Of a DNA stretch of 40,254 bases, positions 1 to 7,745 are shown piece by piece. How positions within the stretch are numbered: the stretch's first letter is position 1; every line of letters begins with the position of its first letter. The notes beneath the pieces were generated by a model. It saw only the letters and a program-made list of their open reading frames with translations, did no database searches and had not been told where the DNA came from. The DNA lies in contig CAUJHS010000041.1 of the NCBI GenBank assembly GCA_963204915.1, positions 1 to 40,254 of the forward strand. Direction: 5' to 3'. Made by a program: the position numbers and the translations under genes. Source of the DNA: Planctomycetota bacterium. Lineage in GTDB: Bacteria; Planctomycetota; Planctomycetia; Pirellulales; Pirellulaceae.

Positions 1-31
1 CGTCGTCTGCCGCGCGCCCAGGAGGCCCGCG

Positions 32-522
32 ATGAGTAAGCTGGCTTCTCCCTCCACTTCCCGGCAGCCCTCGTCATCGCCGCTCGGCGATTCCTCAGGC
101 ACAGGCAGCTTGCCGACGAAGGTCGCCGCCGATCACCTGCAGCGGTTGGCGATCGTCTATGTGCGGCAGTCCACGCCGCAGCAAGTTCTCGAGCATCGCG
201 AGTCGACGGCGCGGCAGTACGCGCTGGCGCAGCGGGCCGTGACGCTCGGATGGTCGCGCGAGCGCGTGGAGGTGATCGACGAAGACCAAGGGCAAAGCGG
301 CGCCTCCAGCGCCGCACGTCACGGCTTTCAGCGCTTACTCTCGGAGGTGAGCGACGACGCGGTCGGCATCGTGCTGGGATTGGAGATGAGCCGCCTGGCG
401 CGCAGCGGCAAGGATTGGCATGCGCCCTTGGAACTGTGCGCCATTTACCGCACGCTGCTGGGCGACGCCGACGGAGTCTATGATCCCAGCGACTACAACG
501 ACCGCTTGCAGTTGGGCCTCAA
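32..522 (+). pseudogene. Large serine recombinase A, 5' part (interrupted)
   Basis: This is the N-terminal catalytic half of a large serine recombinase of the resolvase/invertase family. The start ATG at 32 follows an AGGAGG ribosome site at 20-25. The nucleophile is Ser47 in the YVRQS motif, and the EDQGQSGAS, GLEMSRLARS and DWH motifs of the family follow. The true frame runs to 522, where element B interrupts it; the first stop in the interrupted frame is at 524-526. Joining 522 to 2879 restores the uninterrupted motif LGLNGTMSEAELH, so 32-522 and 2879-4625 were one gene of about 745 codons. The N-terminus has a Ser/Pro-rich stretch of about 30 residues that element B's recombinase lacks. 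As it stands the fragment keeps the catalytic residues but has no DNA-binding part, so it is almost certainly inactive. Confidence 0.93.
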
Positions 523-533
523 CTAACCCTTAT

Positions 534-553
534 CATAAAGCACAGGATTCAAC
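534..553 (-). repeat. Terminal inverted repeat of element B, recombinase side
   Basis: Read outwards on the minus strand this is GTTGAA, four bases, GTG, one base, TTTATG. It matches the repeat at 2847-2865 in opposite orientation, with a one-base difference in spacing. It contains the stop codon (549-551) of the element B recombinase. It is a candidate recombinase binding site. Confidence 0.65.
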
Positions 554-2438
554 TTTTCGCCGTCGGCGCTGCCGCACGATGGTTGTTCTTCTGATTCCAA
601 CCCCGACTGCGGACCACGTAACCGACGACTTGGTAGTCGAAAGGCAAACCCTTTGCGCTGCGCAAGCCTTCGTCGTTCAGGATGGCCGCGATCGTGGCGT
701 AGTCGTGGTCGGGAAGGAGTTTTTGGATACGGCGCAGGACCGTGTCGGAAGTCTTCGGCGCCCAAACGCCGACCAACGGGCGGTCGATGGTCAACGCGCT
801 TCGTGCGCCCGTGTGCCATTCCACACTGATGCGAATTTTGCCCGCTTCGCTGACGCCGTCCACATCAACGCGCTTCACCAAAAATCGCAACAGCGTCTTT
901 CGCTCCTCCATCGAGGTCGTCTCGGCGCGCCAGACGCGTTCCAAGTCGCGGGAAAGATCCTGCACCAAGCGGCGATCTCGTTGACTCAGCGGCTGATCGA
1001 GTTGACACTCCCACTCAGCGCGCTCGATGCGCAGCCGCTCGCGCTGCCGCAGCGCCGTCTCCCATTGCGCTTCCAACTCTGCCGCGACCAGACGATTCGA
1101 CGGGTCCACCGCTTCGTAGCGGCGACTGGCCAACTCGACTTCGTAGTCGGCGCGCTCCAATTGTAGATCCCATTGGCGCCGAGTCTCCTGGCGATTCGCA
1201 TCTAGTTCCTCCAGAGCTTGCAGGGCGATCTCGATCTTGGCGGGCGACGCCGCGTTCAGGAACAACTGCGTTACCGCCTCATCAATGCCGCGGGCGCTCA
1301 TGCACTGGCAGGCGGCACCGCCCTTGCGGTGATAAGCGTAATAGCACCCATAACCCGGGACGCGCTGTTCCTTGGTGGAATAATAAAGAACGCTCATCCG
1401 CGCGCCGCAAACCCCGCAGTAGACAATCCCCTGCAACAAGGCTGATCCCTTGCGCGGCGCGCCACGGCTCTCCTGCCGATACCAGTTGGAGCGCAGAATC
1501 CGTTGGTTCTCCACGAACTGCTCCCAAGGGATGTAGGCGGGGTAAATATCCGCTAGGCACACGGGCCAATCTTCCAAAGGCCGAGGATGGGTTTTGGCCT
1601 TGCCGTTAGTCGGTGAGCGATCGAACGCGTCGTATTCACACTGTCCGTAGACATAGGCTCCGGCGTAGGTCGGGTTGTGCAAGAGGCGAATCAAATCGCT
1701 GAGATCCGGCTCTTTCCAACGGATCTCGCCGTGGCGCGGCCCGCCCCAGATCTTGGCCGGGACTTTCAATTTCTCCTCGACCAATTGAACCAGGACTTGC
1801 CGGGCGACTTTGTGCTGCTGGAAGAGACGGAAGACGTAGTCCAGCCGCTTTTGCACTTGACGGTCCGGGTGCTTGACTACGTCGCCCGTCTCGGTGCGGA
1901 CATAGCCGATGGGCAAGGGCCGCGACAACTCGCCTCGCCGCGCCTTGCTCCACCGGCCTTCATGCAAGCGGCAGCGCAAGGTGAACAGTTCGGCCTCCGA
2001 AATGGTCCCCTCCACCCCCAGCAATAATCTGTCGTTGGGATCGCGCGGATCGTAGACCGCGCTCTCGTCAGCCAGCAGCGTCTGCGTCACGACGCAGATC
2101 TCCACCAAGCGATGCCAGTCGGCCGAGGAGCGCGCCAGTCGTGACGCCTCCAGCGCGAAGACGATGCCGACTTGCCCGGCGCCAATCTCCGCCAGCAGTT
2201 TCTTGAAGCCGTGTCGGTGCGCGGAGCTGGCGCCGGATCGTCCCTGATCCTCATCGATGGTTTTCACCGACGAACGCGGCCAGCCCAAGGCCTGAGCGCG
2301 TTCGGTCAACGCGTACTGTCGCTGCCCGCTTTCCCGATTGCTGCGAATTTGATGCACGCTGGATTGGCGGATGTAGACCACCGCCAGACGACGTAAGTGC
2401 TCGGGTCGCACTTTGGCGAAAGTGATTTCCTGGCTCAT
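549..2438 (-). CDS. Large serine recombinase B
   Basis: A 629-residue serine recombinase that very probably drives excision and integration of element B. The start at 2438 is chosen because GGGAGGAGC lies directly upstream and the protein then begins at the usual distance before the catalytic motif; the open frame extends upstream to 2504 without family-like sequence. The nucleophile is Ser26 in YIRQS; EDQGRSGAS, ALEASRLARSS and DWH follow. A recombinase domain comes next (GTISEAELF, then WKEPDLSDLIRLLHNPTYAG), then a zinc-ribbon with YCGVCGARM near residues 335-385, a coiled-coil stretch, and a C-terminal segment with NDEGLRSAKG. It is intact, unlike recombinase A. It lies about 120 bases downstream of the DUF5372-type gene on the same strand. 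The stop sits inside the terminal repeat. Confidence 0.93.
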   Translation of the reverse strand: MSQEITFAKVRPEHLRRLAVVYIRQSSVHQIRSNRESGQRQYALTERAQALGWPRSSVKTIDEDQGRSGASSAHRHGFKKLLAEIGAGQVGIVFALEASRLARSSADWHRLVEICVVTQTLLADESAVYDPRDPNDRLLLGVEGTISEAELFTLRCRLHEGRWSKARRGELSRPLPIGYVRTETGDVVKHPDRQVQKRLDYVFRLFQQHKVARQVLVQLVEEKLKVPAKIWGGPRHGEIRWKEPDLSDLIRLLHNPTYAGAYVYGQCEYDAFDRSPTNGKAKTHPRPLEDWPVCLADIYPAYIPWEQFVENQRILRSNWYRQESRGAPRKGSALLQGIVYCGVCGARMSVLYYSTKEQRVPGYGCYYAYHRKGGAACQCMSARGIDEAVTQLFLNAASPAKIEIALQALEELDANRQETRRQWDLQLERADYEVELASRRYEAVDPSNRLVAAELEAQWETALRQRERLRIERAEWECQLDQPLSQRDRRLVQDLSRDLERVWRAETTSMEERKTLLRFLVKRVDVDGVSEAGKIRISVEWHTGARSALTIDRPLVGVWAPKTSDTVLRRIQKLLPDHDYATIAAILNDEGLRSAKGLPFDYQVVGYVVRSRGWNQKNNHRAAAPTAKS

Positions 2439-2559
2439 GGCTGCTCCTCCCGGGTTTCGCGTTGGCACGACCGAGCCGCCTTGAGAACCATGCGCGAGAA
2501 GCATCCGCCAAAGCGCGAGCGGTCATCCGGAGGCAGTTGAAGCCAGAGTTCCTACAGCG

Positions 2560-2871
2560 TCACTTCGGCTTCGATTTCTTCTGGCGAGTTCGTGGACGCC
2601 GGCTCCGGCAGTAACGGGCCAACTCGACCAACCTCGACGCTTGCGCCTCCGGAATCTCTCCCGTTGCCGGTAGACACTCGTCGGGCAAATCGGTCCACGA
2701 CTGCGGAATGGCGATTCGCTCGCCGGACGGCAATTGCAGCACTAGCCATCGTTCATCCTCCTTCCAAAACACGTCGCGAATCATCCCTCCATCGCCGCCG
2801 GCCTTCCGGCGATGCCTCAACACCCGAGTATATCTCCCGCAAACAGGTTGAACTGGTGGTTTATGTGACAT
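2560..2871 (-). CDS. DUF5372-type small protein of element B
   Basis: A 103-residue protein that resembles DUF5372, a family of unknown role commonly found next to large serine recombinases. The family-like parts are the SHKPPVQPVCGR start and the LPSGERIAIPQSWTDLP core. The C-terminus is Arg/Lys-rich (RSRRPRTRQKKSKPK), which suggests nucleic-acid contact. The ATG at 2869-2871 lies only about seven bases inside the element end, so its ribosome site and promoter would have to come from flanking DNA; no Shine-Dalgarno is seen there. Met30 (MIRDVFWK) is a possible alternative start, but the family-like N-terminus argues for the first ATG. It may be an accessory or directionality factor, which is an inference from position only. 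Confidence 0.72.
   Translation of the reverse strand: MSHKPPVQPVCGRYTRVLRHRRKAGGDGGMIRDVFWKEDERWLVLQLPSGERIAIPQSWTDLPDECLPATGEIPEAQASRLVELARYCRSRRPRTRQKKSKPK
2847..2865 (+). repeat. Terminal inverted repeat of element B, DUF5372 side
   Basis: GTTGAA, three bases, GTG, one base, TTTATG, pointing outwards on the plus strand. It mirrors 534-553. On the minus strand it codes for about residues 3-9 of the DUF5372-type protein, so one sequence serves as coding DNA and probable recombination site. Confidence 0.65.
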
Positions 2872-2878
2872 GTTTCAA

Positions 2879-4625
2879 TGGCACGATGAGCGAAGCCGAA
2901 CTGCACGTCCTCAAGAGCCGCTTGCAGCAGGGTCTGTGGAACAAGGCCCAGCGCGGCGAAGTGCTCAACCATCCGCCGCTCGGTTACGTGCGGACGCTCG
3001 CGGGCGACTACGTCCTCGATCCCGATGAGCAGGTGCAGGCGGTGGTGCGATTGATCTTCGAGCAGTTCCCTCGGCGCGGCAGCGTCAACGGACTCTTGAA
3101 GTGGCTGGTGCGTCACGAAGTGAAGCTGCCGGTGCGTCCGCACTTCGGCCCGAACCGCGGCGAGCTGGAGTGGCGGCGGCCCAACCGCGCGACCTTGCTG
3201 AACCTGCTGCACCATCCGATCGACGCCGGCGCGTATCGCTTTGGACATCGCGAAGTGGACCCGCGCAAGAAGATCCCCGGCCGGCCGACCACGGGCCGCA
3301 CGTTCCGTGCGCACGATGCTTGCCGCGTGCTGATTCGGGATCGCTTCCCCGCGTACCTTCCTTGGGAGGAATTCGAGAGGAATCAGCAGCGATTGTCCGA
3401 AAACAGTTCGCTGGGCAAGCTACTGTCGGCGCCGCGGCACGGGCCGAGCCTGCTGGCCGGGCTGGTCGTCTGCGGGCGGTGCGGCCATCACATGCTGGTG
3501 GCCTACAGCAACGCGGGCTCCGGCCGAGCAGATGGCAACTCCGCGAAGGCAGCGCGGCAGAGATTGCGGTACAGTTGTCAGCGCGAGGCGATCGACTATG
3601 GCGCCGAGGCGTGCCAAAGCTTGTCGGGCGCGGCGCTGGAGGCGTTCGTGGAGGAACGGTTGTTGCAAGCGGTCTCGCCGGCTTCGCTCGATCTGAGCCT
3701 GGCGGCGGAGGAGATCGAACGCGAGCGAGCGCAGCTCGACGACCACTGGCGCCAGCGGCTGGCGCGTTCGCGCTATGAAGTCGAGCAAGCGCGGCGGTAG
3801 TACGCGGCGGTCGATCCGGACCATCGCCTGGTGGCGCGCGAACTGGAACGTTGCTGGGACGAAACGCTGCGCGCGGACGAACAACGGCAAGCCGAGTACG
3901 CCCGCTTCACGCGCGAGCTTCCGCGATGGTTGTCGTCGCAGGAGCGTGCGCAGATCCAGACGCTGGCGCAGGACCTGCCCGCCCTGTGGCGCGCCGACTC
4001 GACGATCCCAGCCGATCGGCAAGCGATCGCGCGGCTCCTCTTGGGGCAAGTCACGGTGACCGTGGAAGGCGAGACGGATCGGGTGGATCTGGAGCTGCGC
4101 TGGGCCGGCGGATTCATCAGCCGTCACACGCTGTATCGTCCGGTGCAGACGTATCAGCAGTTGTCGAACTATGAGGAACTCGTTGCGCGAATCGATGCGC
4201 TCCGGGCGCAGGCGAAGTCGTTGCCGGAAATCGCCGCCACGCTGGGCGTGGAGGGCTTCCATCCGCCGAAGCGCGCCTCGCGTTTCACGCCAGCGATCTT
4301 GAGCCGCTTCTTGCGCGAACGCGGCGTGCGCCGGGGGCCTTTGCCACAAAGCGTGACTTGCGAGGAGCACCTGGAGGCCGACGAGTGGTGGCTGGCCGAC
4401 CTGGCCGCGGAGTTGGCAATGCCGATCGCCACCCTCCATCGCTGGCGGCGCGTGGGCTGGGTCGCCTCACGCAAAGTCGCGGCGGCGGGCGGCCGCTGGG
4501 CGATCTACGCCAACGCCGACGAACTGCTCCGTCTCCGCCGCCTGCGCGATGCGCCGCGCGGTTGGCCGCAACCCTACCCCAAGGAGCTGATCACCCCCCA
4601 AACCATTCCCCCAAGCCGGCGCTAA
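2879..4625 (+). pseudogene. Large serine recombinase A, 3' part (amber stop inside)
   Basis: This is the continuation of recombinase A after element B, starting inside NGTMSEAELH. It holds the recombinase domain (GYVRTLAGDYVLDPDEQ, then WRRPNRATLLNLLHHP), the zinc-ribbon (VVCGRCGHHMLVAYS, then RYSCQ), and a coiled-coil. A TAG at 3798-3800 interrupts it between QARR and YAAVDPDHRL; element B's recombinase has Arg at the equivalent place (SRRYEAVDP). The frame is otherwise open to the TAA at 4623-4625. The C-terminus adds a winged-helix or MerR-like segment (WWLADLAAELAMPIATLHRW) that element B's recombinase lacks. The gene is thus broken twice, by insertion and by a nonsense codon. Confidence 0.9.
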
Positions 4626-4657
4626 CCTGCGCCAACCTTATGACAAGTGCTACCTTA

Positions 4658-5094
4658 GGAGGTACTATGACTGGCACACTGAGTTGTTCTATCGCAGCTT
4701 GAAGCAAACGTTCGGTCGCGGCAAACTGCGTAGCACGTCGCCCGATCACGCGGTGAGCGAACCGTCGTGGTCGCTGGTGGCGCTGGCCGGCGTGAAACTG
4801 CTGGCCGTCGAGACGCTGCGTGACGCACGGCGTTATCGCCAGCGCTCAAGCATGGCGCAGGCGCTGCGTGAAGTGCGGCGGACGTTCTGGCCCGATCGCG
4901 ACGCCGGCGCGATTTCGCCGCTGCGTGAGCGGTTGCTGGCCGCTGTTCACGACACCTATCATCGCCGCCGCAAGAAGCGCCGCCGCTATCCACAGAAAAA
5001 GCGTGGCGAACGGACCGGCATCGCCGAAATCACTCCCGGTACTCGCGACCAACAACTCGCCGCAACTCCTTATCTGGCTTCCATTCTCGCATGA
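4658..5094 (+). pseudogene. IS4-family transposase, C-terminal remnant
   Basis: The frame reads RRYYDWHTELFYRSLKQTFG, then GKLRSTSPDHA and an amphipathic tail ending in a basic stretch (YHRRRKKRRRYPQKKRG). The W-x-x-E-x-x-F/Y-R-x-x-K pattern is the third catalytic-acid (YREK-like) region of IS4-type DDE transposases, with Glu in TELFYR. Everything upstream of this region is missing, because element A adjoins it at about 4657. The 5' part, if it survives, lies left of the window. It cannot be active. The frame ends at the TGA at 5092-5094. Confidence 0.8.
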
Positions 5095-5162
5095 AAGTTC
5101 ACGGCGTTAAGTGGCGCCCGGTAGCAAGTTAAACGCTAAATCACTTCGCGGCCCTTCGGTTG

Positions 5163-6836
5163 TCAAGGCTCCCGCAGGCCGCGGAGGATTTGCTGCATTC
5201 GCCTCTCGTCCTCGAGAAGACGCGGCACCCGAAGCGATTGTGCGGAGGCAACGCAGCGTTCGACGGCTTTCGCCTGATGATACTGCTGGTAACCTTCGGC
5301 GGCAGTCAGGTAGTGGCCGAAGGCCTTTTGCTCCTCGCGGACGGCGACGTAAGCTTTGGCCAATCGCTCGTGCAAACTGGGGGCGATGAAGCCGTCGTCC
5401 TCCTCAGCGCCCATCTCTCGGATTTTCTTTTCGGCGGCGATGGCGAGCGTCCACTGGAAGATCGCGCTTGCCGGCTCGTTCTGGCTGCCCCAGATTTTTT
5501 TGGACTCGTAAAGCGTCCCCAGCAGGTAGTGCATGCGGAGGATCCGCTCCCAATCGTCGGGAGTCTTGAAGTTGCGCGAGTAGATCGTGTTTTTCTCGAG
5601 AAACAGGCCTTCGGTAAGGATGTCGAAGATTAGATCCCCCGATTCCCAGCGATGACCGTGTTTGGCAAGCAGCCAGGCACAGTTTTGGGCAGCCTGCGTG
5701 TTGTACCGGTCCATCTTCCAACTCAACAGGTAGCGCGCCGCGGCCTGCTGCGCGTCGCGCGGCTCGTCGGAGGTGAAAGCTTCCAGTCCGGCGAAGTAGT
5801 CTCCCGTATGACGCAGCAATTCGGCAAAGGCGACACTCAGCTCTTCGTCCTGCGCATGCCACCATCCGAAGCCGACCGTATCCCAACGCTTCGACCCGTC
5901 GGACGAAAACTCCGCGGTGACCGCTTCCCACTCCAAACGCGCGAGATAGGCCGCTTGAATTTCGTCGGCGGCTTGGGCGAAGCCATGGCTCCGCAACGTT
6001 GCCAACGGCTCCGCCCAACGTAGCTGAAAGTTCTCGGGAGCCAGGTCGCTGCGGACGAGCGCCAGGACGAGGACCGCCACGGCGCCTTTGGCGCGCTGAG
6101 GATATTGACGCACATTCTCTTGCGCGATCTCGACGGCCAACGGCAAGCGGCCGGCCTCCAGCAGCGCCTTTCCCAACTCGTGCATCGGCTGGTTGACATG
6201 ATCCGGGCCGACCTTTTGCAGCGTCTGGCGCGCCGCTTCGATCGCCTCGGCCTGATAGGGCCGCTCGCGGATCACGGCGGCGCATCGTTTCACGGCCTCG
6301 GCGGGCTGGTTCGCCTTGCCGAGCGCCTGCGCCCAGTTGAAGTTGATGATCCAGCGCTGGGCGTCTCGGAAGCCGGCGTCCGGGCTGCGCTCCAATTTGT
6401 CCGCCGCCTCGGCAAAGGCCGCGACCGCGTCCTCGGCGCGGCCCGTCTTCAAATAGGTGGCGCCCAAATTGTTATGCGCAATGACTTGCTGCGCGAGATT
6501 GCCTTGCCGTGTCGCTTGTTGGAACAGCGCTTGGGCTTCTCGCAAGCCCGCGGCGCGTTCGGCTTGCGCTTTGTCCTTGGCCAGCTTGAGCGTCAGCTCG
6601 CCCAGTCGCAACTGCAGCGCCGCGTCGGTCGCGTCCTCGGTCGCGTCGGCTTTCGCCCTTTCGTACGCCTGGCGCGCTTCGGGCAACTTTCCTTGCGTCT
6701 CCAATTTCTGGGCGTTGGAGATCTGCTCGCGGAACTGAGCCGACTCTCGCGAAACGTCAATCCCTTGGGCCAGCAAGGAACTGGCGCCGGAAACGGTCGC
6801 GCACGCCAACGCAACGCGGATCACCCACGGTTTCAT
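5163..6836 (-). CDS. Secreted TPR-repeat protein
   Basis: A 557-residue protein with a signal peptide (MKPWVIRVALACATVSGASS, cleavage near LLAQG). The start at 6836 is chosen because GGGGAGGCG lies just upstream and the signal peptide then begins at residue 1. From about residue 35 to 340 it shows tetratricopeptide-type helical repeats, clearest in KLPEARQAYERAK, VIAHNNLGATYLKTGRAEDAVAAF and LGKALLEAGRLPLAVEIA. A Trp/Tyr-rich helical second half follows, with a last TPR-like unit near HLTAAEGYQQYHQAK. Such proteins act as scaffolds or binding platforms; no enzyme motif is seen. It is last in a minus-strand set after the genes at 7746-9044 and 6872-7726, with 35 bases to the preceding gene, so it is probably co-transcribed with the EAD1 membrane protein. 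Confidence 0.8.
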   Translation of the reverse strand: MKPWVIRVALACATVSGASSLLAQGIDVSRESAQFREQISNAQKLETQGKLPEARQAYERAKADATEDATDAALQLRLGELTLKLAKDKAQAERAAGLREAQALFQQATRQGNLAQQVIAHNNLGATYLKTGRAEDAVAAFAEAADKLERSPDAGFRDAQRWIINFNWAQALGKANQPAEAVKRCAAVIRERPYQAEAIEAARQTLQKVGPDHVNQPMHELGKALLEAGRLPLAVEIAQENVRQYPQRAKGAVAVLVLALVRSDLAPENFQLRWAEPLATLRSHGFAQAADEIQAAYLARLEWEAVTAEFSSDGSKRWDTVGFGWWHAQDEELSVAFAELLRHTGDYFAGLEAFTSDEPRDAQQAAARYLLSWKMDRYNTQAAQNCAWLLAKHGHRWESGDLIFDILTEGLFLEKNTIYSRNFKTPDDWERILRMHYLLGTLYESKKIWGSQNEPASAIFQWTLAIAAEKKIREMGAEEDDGFIAPSLHERLAKAYVAVREEQKAFGHYLTAAEGYQQYHQAKAVERCVASAQSLRVPRLLEDERRMQQILRGLREP

Positions 6837-6871
6837 AGGACGCCTCCCCGGTCGTGGTTTCTCATCGGGTT

Positions 6872-7726
6872 TCATTCGTTCACCAGCATGGCTTGGGGCG
6901 CGAGATCGCCGGCGAAGGGCGCCGGCCCGGCTGCGCTGCAACGCGCTTGATTGTACGACTCGGCAGGCGAGTTGAACTTTTTCAGGAACACCGCGGCCTG
7001 CGCAATGGACGCCGCGGGCGACGGGTTTTCCAGCAACAGGTAATGGAACGTGTTCCCGGCCGGTCCAACTTCCTGGTGACAGGAACCGCTACACTTGGCC
7101 TGGACCGCCGACCCGCCGCCGCGAAGCTCGAACGTCGAATCGCTGAGATGGAAAAACTTGGCGAAGTCCAGAAACACGACGCCATACGACTTGGCGTCGT
7201 TCACCACCGAGCGGCCGTCGCCCACGGGCACCAAGGTCAGACGATCGAACAGCCCGCCCGGCTCTTCGTTGAGGTAAAGCACATCGAACTTTTCGGCGAA
7301 GAGGGTGGGATATTTGCTCGGCCGCGGGGTCGTATCACTGTCGATGTGGGTTTTCGGGACGATAATCTTCAGCGGCACGCGATGGATGGCGGGTGGGGTG
7401 CGGTCGCTGAGCTTGCGGTGCAGGCTCAACTCCATCGGCCACCCGTCCTCTTTCACCGTGACTGTGATCTCCAGCCTGGGCGTCTTGTCCTCGTTGGTCA
7501 CCTCAAACTGCCATGCCGAAGAGTAGAGCGCGGTATTGCGCAGCCGCGCCGCGATGTGCTCGGCAATGGCCTGTTCCTTCGCGGCTCGACTTGGCGGCGT
7601 CAGCACGAAGTCGAAATTTACAAGACGGACTCGCAGCCAGAGCGGCGATGGCTCTTGAGCCGAAGAAGGGCCTTCGCTGCAAACCATCGCCGCGACGGCC
7701 ATCAAGGGATAGATCAAGCGCCTCAT
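6872..7726 (-). CDS. Secreted protein of unknown function with CxxxCH
   Basis: A 284-residue protein that I do not recognise. It begins with a signal peptide (MRRLIYPLMAVAAMVCSEG, cleavage near SSA-QE). The ATG at 7726 follows a GAGGAT ribosome site. The mature part looks largely beta-stranded. A CSGSCH motif (CxxxCH) sits near residue 210. It resembles a c-type haem site but with three spacer residues instead of two, so haem binding is doubtful. The gene lies 19 bases after the EAD1 membrane-protein gene and 35 bases before the TPR gene, so the three look like one operon. The product is predicted to be outside the cytoplasmic membrane, which fits a partner for the outer part of the EAD1 membrane protein. 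Confidence 0.7.
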   Translation of the reverse strand: MRRLIYPLMAVAAMVCSEGPSSAQEPSPLWLRVRLVNFDFVLTPPSRAAKEQAIAEHIAARLRNTALYSSAWQFEVTNEDKTPRLEITVTVKEDGWPMELSLHRKLSDRTPPAIHRVPLKIIVPKTHIDSDTTPRPSKYPTLFAEKFDVLYLNEEPGGLFDRLTLVPVGDGRSVVNDAKSYGVVFLDFAKFFHLSDSTFELRGGGSAVQAKCSGSCHQEVGPAGNTFHYLLLENPSPAASIAQAAVFLKKFNSPAESYNQARCSAAGPAPFAGDLAPQAMLVNE

Positions 7727-7745
7727 AAAAATCCTCGATTACGCT

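Larger units (their letters stand above)
519..2878 (-). mobile_element. Serine-recombinase element B, 2356 bp, inserted in recombinase A
   Basis: A compact two-gene element (DUF5372-type protein, then recombinase, both on the minus strand) lies inside recombinase A. The tetramer TCAA occurs at both junctions (519-522 and 2875-2878). Removing one copy plus the intervening DNA restores recombinase A in frame. The repeat spacing gives a unit of 2356 bp. The short shared core, with no longer target duplication, fits serine-recombinase integration at a small crossover core inside TCAA. The ends carry imperfect inverted repeats (534-553 and 2847-2865), and both genes run right into those ends. No cargo is present. 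Confidence 0.88.
1..4657 (+). mobile_element. Serine-recombinase element A (partial, carries nested element B)
   Basis: This is the outer recombinase element. It holds a large serine recombinase gene in two pieces (32-522 and 2879-4625). Its left end lies beyond the window. Its right end is placed near 4654-4657, because sequence just after the recombinase stop (from 4626) resembles the recombinase-side end of element B (a CCTG-GC and TTATGA-AAG pattern) and because an IS4-type transposase reading frame resumes straight after it. Element A therefore appears to have inserted into an IS4 transposase gene. The exact right boundary is uncertain by several bases. Confidence 0.6.

Noticed and set aside
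2439-2504. Upstream extension of recombinase B
   Set aside because: The ATG at 2438 has a strong ribosome site and matches the usual distance to the catalytic motif.
3420-4439. Minus-strand open frame opposite recombinase A
   Set aside because: It is antisense to the zinc-ribbon and C-terminal part of recombinase A and has no ribosome site or family pattern.
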